In this document: piece by piece, positions 1-6,627 of the stretch | Layout: every line of letters starts with the position of its first letter | How positions within the stretch are numbered: the stretch's first letter is position 1 | Assembly: GCA_023228445.1 (NCBI GenBank) | Contig: JALOBD010000093.1 | Coordinates: forward strand, 1 to 8,784 | Direction of reading: 5' to 3' | Length of the DNA stretch: 8,784 nt | DNA from: Sphaerochaeta sp. | Lineage (GTDB): Bacteria > Spirochaetota > Spirochaetia > Sphaerochaetales > Sphaerochaetaceae | Program-made: the position numbers and the translations under genes | Notes under the pieces: generated by a model | Seen by the model: only the letters and a program-made list of their open reading frames with translations | Database searches by the model: none | Told to the model about the DNA's origin: nothing

Positions 1-197
1 GTTGCGTATGTTCCCAATACTGGAGAATATCGAGGATACAGATACAATCCAGGACCAAGGCGTTTAATCAACCCTTCCTTGACAAGACGAGACAGGATGA
101 CTCGAAGAACGGCTCTGTCCTTCAGGGAGAAGGTGTTGGATAGAAACACTGTTCCTCGTTCCATCGTTTTGATGTGTGATCTAATTTTGTGAGTCAT
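1..197 (-). CDS. AbiEi-type / DUF6088 antitoxin, N-terminal winged-helix part (partial)
   Basis: The gene runs off the left edge, so only the N-terminal 65 or so codons are visible. The reading contains an ERGTVF segment, then a helix-rich stretch ending in RLVKEGLIKRLGPGLY, followed by YPRYSPVLG. This G-x-x-F ... SRLVKxGxIxRxGxGLYxYPRYSPxLG arrangement is the hallmark of the DUF6088 / type IV antitoxin AbiEi winged-helix domain. Family members act as DNA-binding autorepressors and antitoxins beside a nucleotidyltransferase toxin (AbiEii), which would lie to the left, outside the window. I chose the ATG at 197 because the homologous domain starts within a few residues of it and because the promoter at 230-257 would give a 5' leader of about 25 nt. 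An in-frame ATG pair at 221/218 would need a nearly leaderless transcript. No strong Shine-Dalgarno precedes either start. The family call is solid. Activity as a toxin-antitoxin system is inferred. Confidence 0.72.
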   Translation of the reverse strand, partial: MTHKIRSHIKTMERGTVFLSNTFSLKDRAVLRVILSRLVKEGLIKRLGPGLYLYPRYSPVLGTYA

Positions 198-219
198 GGG
201 CTCAGTGGTAGTCGTCATC

Positions 220-254
220 ATATGTTACGATTATAGCATAGAACCGTAACATAT
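220..254. repeat. 10-bp perfect inverted repeat, candidate antitoxin operator
   Basis: ATATGTTACG at 220-229 and its exact reverse complement CGTAACATAT at 245-254 are separated by 15 bp. One arm overlaps the -35 and spacer region. The other lies between the -10 and the expected transcription start. Binding of a dimer or of two monomers would cover the promoter completely. AbiEi proteins are known to repress their own promoters through inverted repeats, which makes this a likely autoregulatory operator. Confidence 0.6.
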
Positions 255-257
255 CAA
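230..257 (-). promoter_or_regulatory. Extended -10 promoter of the AbiEi-type gene
   Basis: On the minus strand a consensus TATAAT (235-230) is preceded directly by TGC (238-236), giving an extended -10 element. TTGATA (257-252) lies 16 bp upstream as the -35. Transcription should begin near position 223, just before the antitoxin coding region. The elements are read directly. Their use is inferred. Confidence 0.65.
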
Positions 258-290
258 CAGTATACCACGTGATTTTTGCACACGTTTCTA

Positions 291-764
291 CTATTGACTC
301 TCGACCACCGGTTTCTTTGGTCTGCCCCGTTTCTTGGGTCCTGTCTTCCTGCTCACATAGCTCAGGGCACATCCTTTGGGGACCTCGAGGTCCCCCCTCA
401 GCCCCGTCTGCAGTGCATCCTGCTCAAGCAGCCATACATCCCCATAGAGGCGGGACCGGTCCTCATCGGTGAAGGCTGATCTTCTCGGCTCCTGACTATT
501 CATGGCCTTCGCCTTGCTGAGGTCCCACCCAAGGGGAAACACCAGGCAGGAATAGAAAGCTTCCTCTGCATACATGTATCGATGGTTGAGGATGAAGACA
601 TCATCCTCATCGACGGTGCCTAAGCGCACCGAGCGATAGATCCTCCTGCCACTCTCAGCGATGCCATCGAAAACCTGGGCCTGGGCATCCTGGTAGCCCT
701 TGTCCAGATGCAGCGTGACATTGATCGAGCCATCCTCGCGAGCCGGTCGTGCCCTATGGATTTC
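291..764 (-). pseudogene. Degraded transposase-like N-terminal fragment (IS4/IS1634-type?)
   Basis: A minus-strand frame is open from a TAG at 767-765 to a TAG at 293-291 (about 157 codons) but has no ATG at its beginning. The first in-frame start of any kind is a GTG at 629. The reading contains RRIYRSVRLGTVDEDD...FILNHRY, then YGDVWLLEQDALQTGLRGDL and a basic tail KKRGRPKK. The order (a basic stretch ending in LGxVDxD, an F-I-x-N motif, then a (F/Y)Gxxx-LL...GLxxDL motif) resembles the N-terminal region of IS4/IS1634-type transposases. The DDE catalytic domain, roughly three quarters of such a protein, is absent. I therefore read it as a truncated insertion-sequence remnant. The family assignment rests on memory of the motif order and is tentative. 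A lineage-specific hypothetical protein starting at the GTG is the alternative. Confidence 0.4.
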
Positions 765-1069
765 CTATTTATATAGTATATTGTACGTATATTAAGAAAA
801 AATTGTTAATGATCTTTATCCTGACAGTATAATAAATTAGCTCGTAAATTAAAAGTTAATAGTCGAAATTTGTGCAAAGTCACGTCAATCACACCGTTGT
901 GATTTGTCAAGAGTACTATCCAACAAATTTTCATATCAATGCGTCCACCCTGCCCTCATTTCGCTGGAGCGCGCAGACTGAGGTCGAGGAGACCCAACAG
1001 AAGCAGGTCATAGAGACGCAGGAGCACTGACTGCTCCTGCGTGCGCTGCACTGATGTGATAACAGAGAC
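765..1069. other. Intergenic, AT-rich, no recognisable gene
   Basis: The first 180 bases are markedly AT-rich, unlike the operon to the right. The right half returns to normal composition. A + strand frame is open from 863 to a TGA at 1028-1030 but has no ATG and no family resemblance I can name. It may be debris from a former gene. A 7-bp inverted repeat (AATCACA/TGTGATT, 887-904) lies here. The only structured element I would call is the hairpin at 1016-1042. Confidence 0.5.
1016..1042 (-). terminator. Perfect 11-bp hairpin after the operon, possible terminator
   Basis: ACGCAGGAGCA (1016-1026) pairs perfectly with TGCTCCTGCGT (1032-1042) across a 5-nt loop. It begins 28 nt past the stop codon of the last operon gene. 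Neither side carries a T-tract, so it is not a canonical intrinsic terminator. It may act with Rho or as a 3' end stabiliser of the long transcript. Confidence 0.45.
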
Positions 1070-2101
1070 TCAGCGCTGGACCCTGCCAGCTCCATCCCCT
1101 GACATCAAGGCCAGGACGTCCGCCTTGTTCACCAAATTGAAATCACCGGGGATTGTCTGCTTCAGAGCCGAAGCAGCCACGGCAAAATCGATGGCAAACT
1201 GCAGATCGTTGTGCGCTTCGATCGCCCAAATGAGGCCACCGGAGAATGAATCGCCCCCACCGATGCGATCGATGATCTCAACTTCATACCGCTTTGAGCG
1301 GTAGCAGGTTCGCCCATCGTGGATGATCGCCGACCACCCGTTCCGATTGGCAGAGATGCTCTGGCGCAGTGTGATGGCCTGATACTTCAGACCAAAACGA
1401 TTCACCATCTGTTCAGCGACCGCACCATAGGAATCGATGTCGATCTCGCCACGACGGAAGTCACTGCCATCTGCCGTGATTCCGAACATCGCCTCACAGT
1501 CTTCCTCGTTCCCAATCCCGACATCCACATAGTCCATCAGGTTGGCCATGACGGCGCGTGCTTGCTCGTGCGTCCACAACTTGGCGCGATAGTTCAAGTC
1601 TACACTGACCGTCAACCCGAGTTCCTTGGCAACCTTGAGGCCGTTTTCAAGCGTCTTGAGTGCGCGCGGCCCTTGGGCCGGCACGGTGCCACAGAAGTGG
1701 AACCAGCTCTTATCCGCAAGGATGTGCTGCCACTCCTCTTGGCTGATATCCAGCTCGGTGAACGCGCTGTTGGATCGGTCATACACCACCTTGCTGGGCC
1801 GCTGTGAGAACCCGGTCTCCGTATAGAGGATTCCCAAACGGTCCCCACCTCGAGCGATATGGGTGGTATCCACCCCATACCGCCTCAGGTAATTGATGCA
1901 GGCTTGCCCGATCTCATGGTCCGGGACTTGGCTGACGATGAAGGCAGGCAACCCGTAATTTACACACGATATGCCGACATTGGCCTCAGCACCGGTGAAC
2001 TTCACTTCAAATTCACTCGACTGAACCAGTTTCTCATACCCACGACTCTGCAGGCGAATCATCAATTCACCAAAACAGACCACCCCGTTCACGCTACTCA
2101 C
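1070..2101 (-). CDS. kdgK: PfkB-family sugar kinase, probable 2-keto-3-deoxygluconate kinase
   Basis: The protein is a ribokinase/PfkB-fold carbohydrate kinase of about 343 residues, a normal length for the family. It would phosphorylate a 2-keto-3-deoxy sugar acid with ATP in the cytosol, giving the substrate of the aldolase encoded just upstream. The N-terminal strand reads VVCFGELMIRL (residues 7-17), followed by the substrate-binding TGAEANVG (36-43). The segment RPSKVVYDRSNSAF is typical of KDG kinases. DRIGGGDSFSGG (about 278-289) is the second PfkB signature, with Asp284 as the likely catalytic base. I chose the GTG at 2101, preceded by AGGGA eight bases upstream and 11 nt after the aldolase stop. 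A GTG at 2092 is almost as good. Longer forms reaching 2173 overlap the aldolase and add residues unlike any kinase. The fold is certain, while KDG as substrate is inferred from motifs and from its aldolase neighbour. Confidence 0.85.
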   Translation of the reverse strand: MSSVNGVVCFGELMIRLQSRGYEKLVQSSEFEVKFTGAEANVGISCVNYGLPAFIVSQVPDHEIGQACINYLRRYGVDTTHIARGGDRLGILYTETGFSQRPSKVVYDRSNSAFTELDISQEEWQHILADKSWFHFCGTVPAQGPRALKTLENGLKVAKELGLTVSVDLNYRAKLWTHEQARAVMANLMDYVDVGIGNEEDCEAMFGITADGSDFRRGEIDIDSYGAVAEQMVNRFGLKYQAITLRQSISANRNGWSAIIHDGRTCYRSKRYEVEIIDRIGGGDSFSGGLIWAIEAHNDLQFAIDFAVAASALKQTIPGDFNLVNKADVLALMSGDGAGRVQR

Positions 2102-2112
2102 CCCTGGTATCC

Positions 2113-2766
2113 CTATACATGTGACGCGACAAGGGAGAGGTAGCGCGCTGCCTGCCGTTCGACTGCCGCCCAATCCTTGCCGATGATTTGTTCTTCACTT
2201 GCCAGCGCCTTCCCGATCCCCACTCCAATGGCACCAGCCTTGATGTATTGGGGCGCCGTCGTTTCATTGACATTGCCGGTCGGCATCATCGCGATCATCC
2301 CCAGCGGTCCCCGCAGGTCGGAGAACCACTGTGGCGTGCATACCACGCCGGGGAACGCTTTCACGACATCTGCCCCTGATTTCCACGCACGGAACGCCTC
2401 ACTGGGCGTCATGCACCCGGGCATGGTTACCATCCCAAGGGCTTTAGAGTGGGCAAAGACCTCTTCATCGAAGACGGGACTGACGGCAAAGTCCGCTCCC
2501 GCGTTGTAGGCGAGGTCCGCCTCATCCTTTGTCAGGATAGTCCCGGCTCCGACAAAGCAGTCGGAGACATCAGCAAACGCCTCACGAATCTCTCTGATAC
2601 GCTGCTCAAAGTGCGGAGAGGTTGCCGTGATCTCAATGATCCTCACCCCTCCCCGATACAACGCATCCATCAATGGAACGAGGGATTCATCGCTGGCTGT
2701 CCGGATCACACTGATGATCCGTGTCCTTCGCAGCGTCTCCAACAGGTGCGTACGGCGGTCGCTCAT
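2113..2766 (-). CDS. KDPG/KHG-type class I aldolase
   Basis: This 217-residue protein belongs to the Eda family of (beta/alpha)8 Schiff-base aldolases, which split 2-keto-3-deoxy-6-phospho sugar acids into pyruvate and glyceraldehyde 3-phosphate. E. coli Eda landmarks are recognisable with a small offset: Glu45 in RIIEIT, Thr76 in GAGTIL, Pro97 in AVSPVF, the Schiff-base lysine Lys136 in VVKAFPG, and Thr163 in MPTGNV. Two phosphate/carboxylate-contacting positions differ. The Arg49 position is Thr, and the usual GxGS near the C terminus reads GIGK (Lys186). The substrate may therefore not be KDPG itself. The ATG at 2766 overlaps the upstream stop codon as ATGA, implying translational coupling, and the next gene starts 11 nt downstream. 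Family assignment is firm. The exact substrate is open. Confidence 0.88.
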   Translation of the reverse strand: MSDRRTHLLETLRRTRIISVIRTASDESLVPLMDALYRGGVRIIEITATSPHFEQRIREIREAFADVSDCFVGAGTILTKDEADLAYNAGADFAVSPVFDEEVFAHSKALGMVTMPGCMTPSEAFRAWKSGADVVKAFPGVVCTPQWFSDLRGPLGMIAMMPTGNVNETTAPQYIKAGAIGVGIGKALASEEQIIGKDWAAVERQAARYLSLVASHV

Positions 2767-3572
2767 ATCGCCCCACCATCGAGCACCGTAACTGCCTCTC
2801 CCCTGATCATCGCCAGCGTCTGACTGGCCCCATTGATGATGTGGCCCGTCTCCGTTCCACAGCTGATGACATTTGCCCCCCGGTCGTACCACGACCGGAT
2901 CCAGGCAGCATCGGTGCTCCCGATGGAGGTTCCAGCACTCTTGCCCGCCTTTCGGATCTTCTCAAGTGCCTTGTCCTGGAGCCTCACCGACTCCTTGCAC
3001 GTGATATCAGGCAGCCGGCCGATTGATGCTGCCAGGTCGCACGGACCGAGCATGACACAATCGACCCAAGGATTGTCGAGCATCGCATCAAGCTCATACT
3101 CGATAGTGTGGGCAGTCTCCACCTGTATGATCCGAATCATCTCAAGACTATCGGTGTTCACATACTCAGCGGCATCTTTAAGGCCATACATGACAGCGCG
3201 TTGAGGACCGAAGCCGCGAATCCCCTTCGGAGGGTAGAGCGTAGAGGCGATTGCCCGGTCGCTCTCCTCCTTTGAACAGACCATGGGGAAGATGATGCCA
3301 TCCCCTCCCATCTCAAGGACACGCTTGGCCAACACCGGATCGTTGTCAGGAATCCGGATGATGGCAGCTGTGCCCCCGGCGCGGGCTGCGATCAGGTTGA
3401 GGAGGATACTCTGATAATCCATCGGTGAGTGCTCAGTGTCGATCCAAAGAAAATCATATCCGAGGCTTGCGCACAACTCAGTGACAGCAGGGTCACTGAG
3501 ACAGATGTGCATGCCGGTGATCAAATCACAATCTTTGAACTTCTGTTTCAAGCTTTTCATTGAATTTTCCAT
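2763..3572 (-). CDS. HpcH/HpaI-family class II aldolase
   Basis: This 269-residue protein is a metal-dependent pyruvate aldolase of the HpcH/HpaI family, which includes 4-hydroxy-2-oxoheptanedioate aldolase, 2-keto-3-deoxyglucarate aldolase (GarL) and 2-keto-3-deoxy-L-rhamnonate aldolase. The expected motifs appear in order: WIDTEHSPMD with the general-base His48, RIPDND with the pyruvate-binding Arg73, GIIFPMV, YPPKGIRGFGP, the metal ligand Glu152 in QVETA, and MLGPCDLA with metal ligand Asp179. It would cleave an unphosphorylated 2-keto-3-deoxy (or 4-hydroxy-2-keto) acid to pyruvate plus an aldehyde. The start at 3572 lies 3 nt after the preceding stop but has no clear Shine-Dalgarno. The in-frame ATG at 3560 is preceded by GGAAA at good spacing and is an equally likely start. 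Its stop overlaps the start of the next aldolase gene. Family and catalytic competence look secure, and the substrate is unknown. Confidence 0.87.
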   Translation of the reverse strand: MENSMKSLKQKFKDCDLITGMHICLSDPAVTELCASLGYDFLWIDTEHSPMDYQSILLNLIAARAGGTAAIIRIPDNDPVLAKRVLEMGGDGIIFPMVCSKEESDRAIASTLYPPKGIRGFGPQRAVMYGLKDAAEYVNTDSLEMIRIIQVETAHTIEYELDAMLDNPWVDCVMLGPCDLAASIGRLPDITCKESVRLQDKALEKIRKAGKSAGTSIGSTDAAWIRSWYDRGANVISCGTETGHIINGASQTLAMIRGEAVTVLDGGAI

Positions 3573-3575
3573 ACG

Positions 3576-4577
3576 TCAAAACGCTGCTTGCTCAAAGAAC
3601 GGGGTTCTCGCGCCTTGGCTGAGCAAATCCTTCAACTCTTCATCTACCTTGCACAGTGAGATGGAGAAGCCGACCATCTCCATGCTCGTGGCAAACTCAC
3701 CGACGTACACATGGAAGACTGAAATCCCCTGCTCTTTCAGGGTTTGTGCGATTCTCCGGTAGACGATATACAGCTCTTCCTTGGCCGTTGCTCCGAGTCC
3801 GTTGACCAGCACGGCCACCTCATCCTTGGCATTCAACTGCATATCAGCGAGGATCCGCTCCATCATGTGGTCCACGACCTCATCGGCTGGAGCCAACGTT
3901 GTACGGACAATGCCCGGTTCGCCATGGATCCCCATCCCGATCTCCATCTCTCCATCTTCGATCGAGAACGAGGCCTTGCCCACCTCCGGGATGATGCACG
4001 GTGAGAGCGCAACTCCCATCGTTCGCACATTCGCCTTCGCCTTCTCGCCGATGCGCTTCACCTCTTCAAAGGAGGCGCCTCGCTCAGCCGCAGCGCCGGC
4101 TGCCTTGTAGATGAAGAAGATTCCTGCCACACCCCGCCGCTTGTGCTCCTCACCCTTGGGCGCGGATGCAACATCATCGTTTCCGACGATGTGGACGGTC
4201 TTTATGTCATCCATGGCGGCCATTTCACCGGCCATCTCAAAGTTCATGATGTCGCCGCTGTAGTTGCCATAGATGTAGATGACGCCCTGGCCGCTATCAA
4301 CGTGCCGGGTGATCTCATAGATCTGATCGGCACTGGGGCTTTGGAACACACCGCCGACGGCGCATCCATCCAGAAGCCCTTCGCCGACATACCCCATGAA
4401 GAGCGGTAGATGGCCACTGCCACCACCGGAGACCAATGCTACCTTATCGCCTCCCTGCGCCCTGACAATGTTTCGATTGTTGTCTGCACACTGCGTCAAT
4501 TGGTCGGGGTGGGCCACCAGAATCCCTTCCAGCATTTCATCGACGAACAGAACTGGGTCATTGACAAATTTTTTCAT
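3576..4577 (-). CDS. dhaK: DhaK-like dihydroxyacetone kinase substrate-binding subunit (no DhaL partner here)
   Basis: The protein is about 333 residues and covers only the DhaK module. In known systems DhaK binds dihydroxyacetone covalently as a hemiaminal to a histidine, and phosphate is supplied by a nucleotide-carrying DhaL subunit or domain. The key residues fall exactly on E. coli DhaK numbering: His56 in GGGSGHLP, Asp109 in NYSGDIMNF, and the covalent histidine His218 in GIHGEPG. Further family motifs are VNGLGAT and SMEMVGFSISL. The first motif normally reads GSGHEP, and here Glu is Leu. No DhaL or DhaM is encoded in the window, so it cannot phosphorylate alone. A partner must lie elsewhere, or the protein works differently. 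The ATG at 4577 is preceded by the strong Shine-Dalgarno GAGGAAGGA, which makes the ATG at 4595 unlikely. Related subunits act on erythrulose and other short ketoses, so the substrate need not be dihydroxyacetone. Confidence 0.85.
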   Translation of the reverse strand: MKKFVNDPVLFVDEMLEGILVAHPDQLTQCADNNRNIVRAQGGDKVALVSGGGSGHLPLFMGYVGEGLLDGCAVGGVFQSPSADQIYEITRHVDSGQGVIYIYGNYSGDIMNFEMAGEMAAMDDIKTVHIVGNDDVASAPKGEEHKRRGVAGIFFIYKAAGAAAERGASFEEVKRIGEKAKANVRTMGVALSPCIIPEVGKASFSIEDGEMEIGMGIHGEPGIVRTTLAPADEVVDHMMERILADMQLNAKDEVAVLVNGLGATAKEELYIVYRRIAQTLKEQGISVFHVYVGEFATSMEMVGFSISLCKVDEELKDLLSQGARTPFFEQAAF

Positions 4578-4598
4578 TCCTTCCTCACAATTCATGTA

Positions 4599-6089
4599 CT
4601 ATTTAGTGCGAAATTTTTTCTTTATCCCGGAAATAATCGACGGCAAAAAGAGTGATACGATTGCAATGATGAGCAGCGTCACGCTAATGACACTCGTAAA
4701 GAAGATCGAGTAGCTTCCCATCGTCATCGCCAGTGTCCGCCGAAGGTTTGCCTCGAGCAATCCACCGAGCAACAGGCCGAGAATGAATGGACCATTGGGG
4801 ACATCGAGCATCTTGAAGAAGAACCCGACGATGCCGAACACCGCCATTGCGATCAAATCGGTGGTTGAGTTGTTGATGGCATAGGCCCCGACGAAACAAC
4901 TGAACAGAACAACGACCCAGAGGGTTGTCTTCTTGACCGCCAGCAACCGTGGATATATTTTGCTTGTCGTCAGGCCGAAGACCAAGATCACCAAGTTTGC
5001 AATCACCATCTGGGCGATCAGGGTGAGCACAAAGGGTCTGTTCTCAATGAAGAGCATCGGACCTGGGGTCATCCCGTACATCATCAGGGACCCGATCAAG
5101 ATTGCGGTAACCGCATCACCCGGGATCCCGAGGGAGAGCATCGTGGTCATCGCACCACCGATGACGGCGTTATTGGCCGTGCACGTGACCGACAGCCCTT
5201 CCACCGATCCCTCGCCATACTCTTCGGGGAACTTGCTCATCCGCTTGGCCTGACCCCAGCTGACGATCGAGGCAATGTCGCCTCCGGCACCTGGAATTGC
5301 GCCAATGATAATGGAGATGGCTGCAGCAAAGAGGTTTTGTGGGACAAGGGACGCCAAGAGTTTGGGCGATGGCATCTGTCCCTTGGTCTTCACCTCAGCC
5401 TGGATGACATTCTCCTCCCGCTCCGATGTGTAGATTTGGTGGAGGATCTCTCCGATGCCGAAGAGCCCGATCATCACTGCAACAAAGTTCAATCCATCGA
5501 GCAACCCGACTTGTCCGAAGGTGTACCGCTTGAAGGCGTGGATGGTCTCCAATCCCACCGTCGAGAACAACAGCCCTAAAAATCCGACCAACAGCCCCTT
5601 GATGGGGGAGCTGCCCGAGACACTGACCATCATCGTGAGGCCAAAGAGCGCGACGACAGCAAACTCCGCCGGCCCGAACTTCAAGGCAAACCGTGCCAAG
5701 GGAAATGAGAAGGTGGCAAGACAAATGGTGCTCAGCAGACCGCCGGTCACCGACCATATGGTATTGATATTCAGCGCAAGCCCCGAATACCCCTTGCGTG
5801 CAAGTTTATACCCATCAAAGGTGGATGCCATGGAGGCCGGTGTTCCCGGCGTGTTGATCAAAATTGCTGAGATTCCCCCTGACCAGATGGCAGAGTTGTA
5901 CACCCCGATCAACATGGCAAACCCACAGGCAGGCTCCAACCAAAAGGAGATGGGCGTAAGGACTGCCACCGCCATGGTGGCGGTCAGGCCAGGCAGCGTT
6001 CCGATGACGGCACCCGAGACAACGCCAACTACAAGATAAAAGAAAACATCTGGGCGAAAGACACCAGCAAATGCAGTAATCCAATCCAT
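4599..6089 (-). CDS. tctA: TctA-family large membrane subunit of tripartite tricarboxylate transporter
   Basis: This 496-residue integral membrane protein with about a dozen hydrophobic segments is the large channel subunit of a TTT importer. It would move an organic acid delivered by the TctC-type binding protein across the inner membrane, driven by an ion gradient. The family signature appears twice in inverted-repeat fashion. The first copy is GTLPGLTATMAVA (from residue 30) plus GVYNSAIWSGGISAILINTPG (62-82). The second is GAIPGAGGDIASIVSW, then NNAVIGGAM and LGIPGDAVTAILIGSLM. Length matches the usual 490-510. Of two in-frame ATGs, 6089 has AAGGAG six bases upstream, whereas for 6095 the same Shine-Dalgarno would abut the codon. 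It starts 14 nt after tctB and ends 21 nt before the DhaK-like gene. Family call is secure. TTT systems carry citrate, other carboxylates and sugar acids, so the ligand is not defined. Confidence 0.94.
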   Translation of the reverse strand: MDWITAFAGVFRPDVFFYLVVGVVSGAVIGTLPGLTATMAVAVLTPISFWLEPACGFAMLIGVYNSAIWSGGISAILINTPGTPASMASTFDGYKLARKGYSGLALNINTIWSVTGGLLSTICLATFSFPLARFALKFGPAEFAVVALFGLTMMVSVSGSSPIKGLLVGFLGLLFSTVGLETIHAFKRYTFGQVGLLDGLNFVAVMIGLFGIGEILHQIYTSEREENVIQAEVKTKGQMPSPKLLASLVPQNLFAAAISIIIGAIPGAGGDIASIVSWGQAKRMSKFPEEYGEGSVEGLSVTCTANNAVIGGAMTTMLSLGIPGDAVTAILIGSLMMYGMTPGPMLFIENRPFVLTLIAQMVIANLVILVFGLTTSKIYPRLLAVKKTTLWVVVLFSCFVGAYAINNSTTDLIAMAVFGIVGFFFKMLDVPNGPFILGLLLGGLLEANLRRTLAMTMGSYSIFFTSVISVTLLIIAIVSLFLPSIISGIKKKFRTK

Positions 6090-6103
6090 CGTCATCTCCT
6101 TAT

Positions 6104-6538
6104 TTACAACATCACGTGGAGAAACTTACTAAAAATGAGATACACCACCACGGTGAATACAACGGAAAAAATACTATTATGCACCCATTTCTTACCATAC
6201 AGCCAATTCAAAAATCCAATCGTGATGATGGTGAGCGGTATGAAGGGTATGATTGAAAAGAGAATGGTATACACCAGGATGGTTACACAGGTAATAAAGA
6301 GCGTTGGTTTGTTTTTTACTTGTGTTTCAGTCTGCTCAAAGGTCTTCACGTCCTCCTTGAGGTACGTAATGCCCTGGATGATGGCAAAGATAATCACCAG
6401 AAGTGAAACGATGATGGGAAAGTACCCTGGACCAGGAGCACCATCGACAGATCCTCCGGGCATAGAGAATGCTGGAATCATGAACCCTAAGGCGATCATA
6501 ATGCTAATTCCAACGAAAATCAGTCCTGCTTTGTTCAT
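6104..6538 (-). CDS. tctB: TctB-family small membrane subunit of tripartite tricarboxylate transporter
   Basis: This is a 144-residue hydrophobic protein with four predicted membrane segments, at roughly residues 4-24, 40-60, 80-100 and 120-142. The segment PGPGYFPIIVSLLVIIFAIIQ after the first helix is the TctB hallmark (G-P-G-x-F/Y-P followed by a long helix). The subunit is the poorly conserved partner of TctA and is always encoded next to it. The middle loop (about residues 62-77) is charged. The ATG is preceded by AAGGGGG at about 6 nt, a strong Shine-Dalgarno. The position between tctC and tctA is the classical gene order. Confidence comes from the topology and the context more than from sequence conservation. 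Confidence 0.9.
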   Translation of the reverse strand: MNKAGLIFVGISIMIALGFMIPAFSMPGGSVDGAPGPGYFPIIVSLLVIIFAIIQGITYLKEDVKTFEQTETQVKNKPTLFITCVTILVYTILFSIIPFIPLTIITIGFLNWLYGKKWVHNSIFSVVFTVVVYLIFSKFLHVML

Positions 6539-6583
6539 GAGGCCCCCTTAAAGAACCGAATGCAAGGAAACGTGTTGCCATAC

Positions 6584-6611
6584 ATGGATCGGGGGAACTC
6601 CCCCGATCCAT
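6584..6611 (-). promoter_or_regulatory. Strong hairpin between tctC and tctB
   Basis: ATGGATCGGGGG (6584-6595) pairs perfectly with CCCCCGATCCAT (6600-6611) around a 4-nt loop, giving a 12-bp GC-rich stem beginning 16 nt after the tctC stop codon. No T-tract follows in the direction of transcription. The position fits an attenuator or 3' stabiliser that lets the binding protein be made in excess over the membrane subunits, as known for several binding-protein operons. The structure is seen. The role is inferred. Confidence 0.6.
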
Positions 6612-6627
6612 CAGGTAAGTGATTATA

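Noticed and set aside
803..833. Promoter-like TTGTTA and TATAAT on the + strand
   Set aside because: The spacer is 19 bp, the region is generally AT-rich, and no plausible + strand gene follows.
887..904. AATCACA/TGTGATT inverted repeat resembling a CRP site
   Set aside because: The half-sites are in the wrong order for CRP (TCACA before TGTGA, 4-nt gap), and no promoter on either strand clearly uses it.
863..1030. A + strand open frame ending in a TGA within the hairpin at 1016-1042
   Set aside because: It has no ATG, no recognisable Shine-Dalgarno and no family motif I can name. It is kept only as possible debris in the intergenic description.
5455..6039. A long + strand open frame of 194 codons opposite tctA
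   Set aside because: It is antisense to a strongly conserved transporter gene and arises from that gene's codon bias. It shows no domain or start signal of its own.
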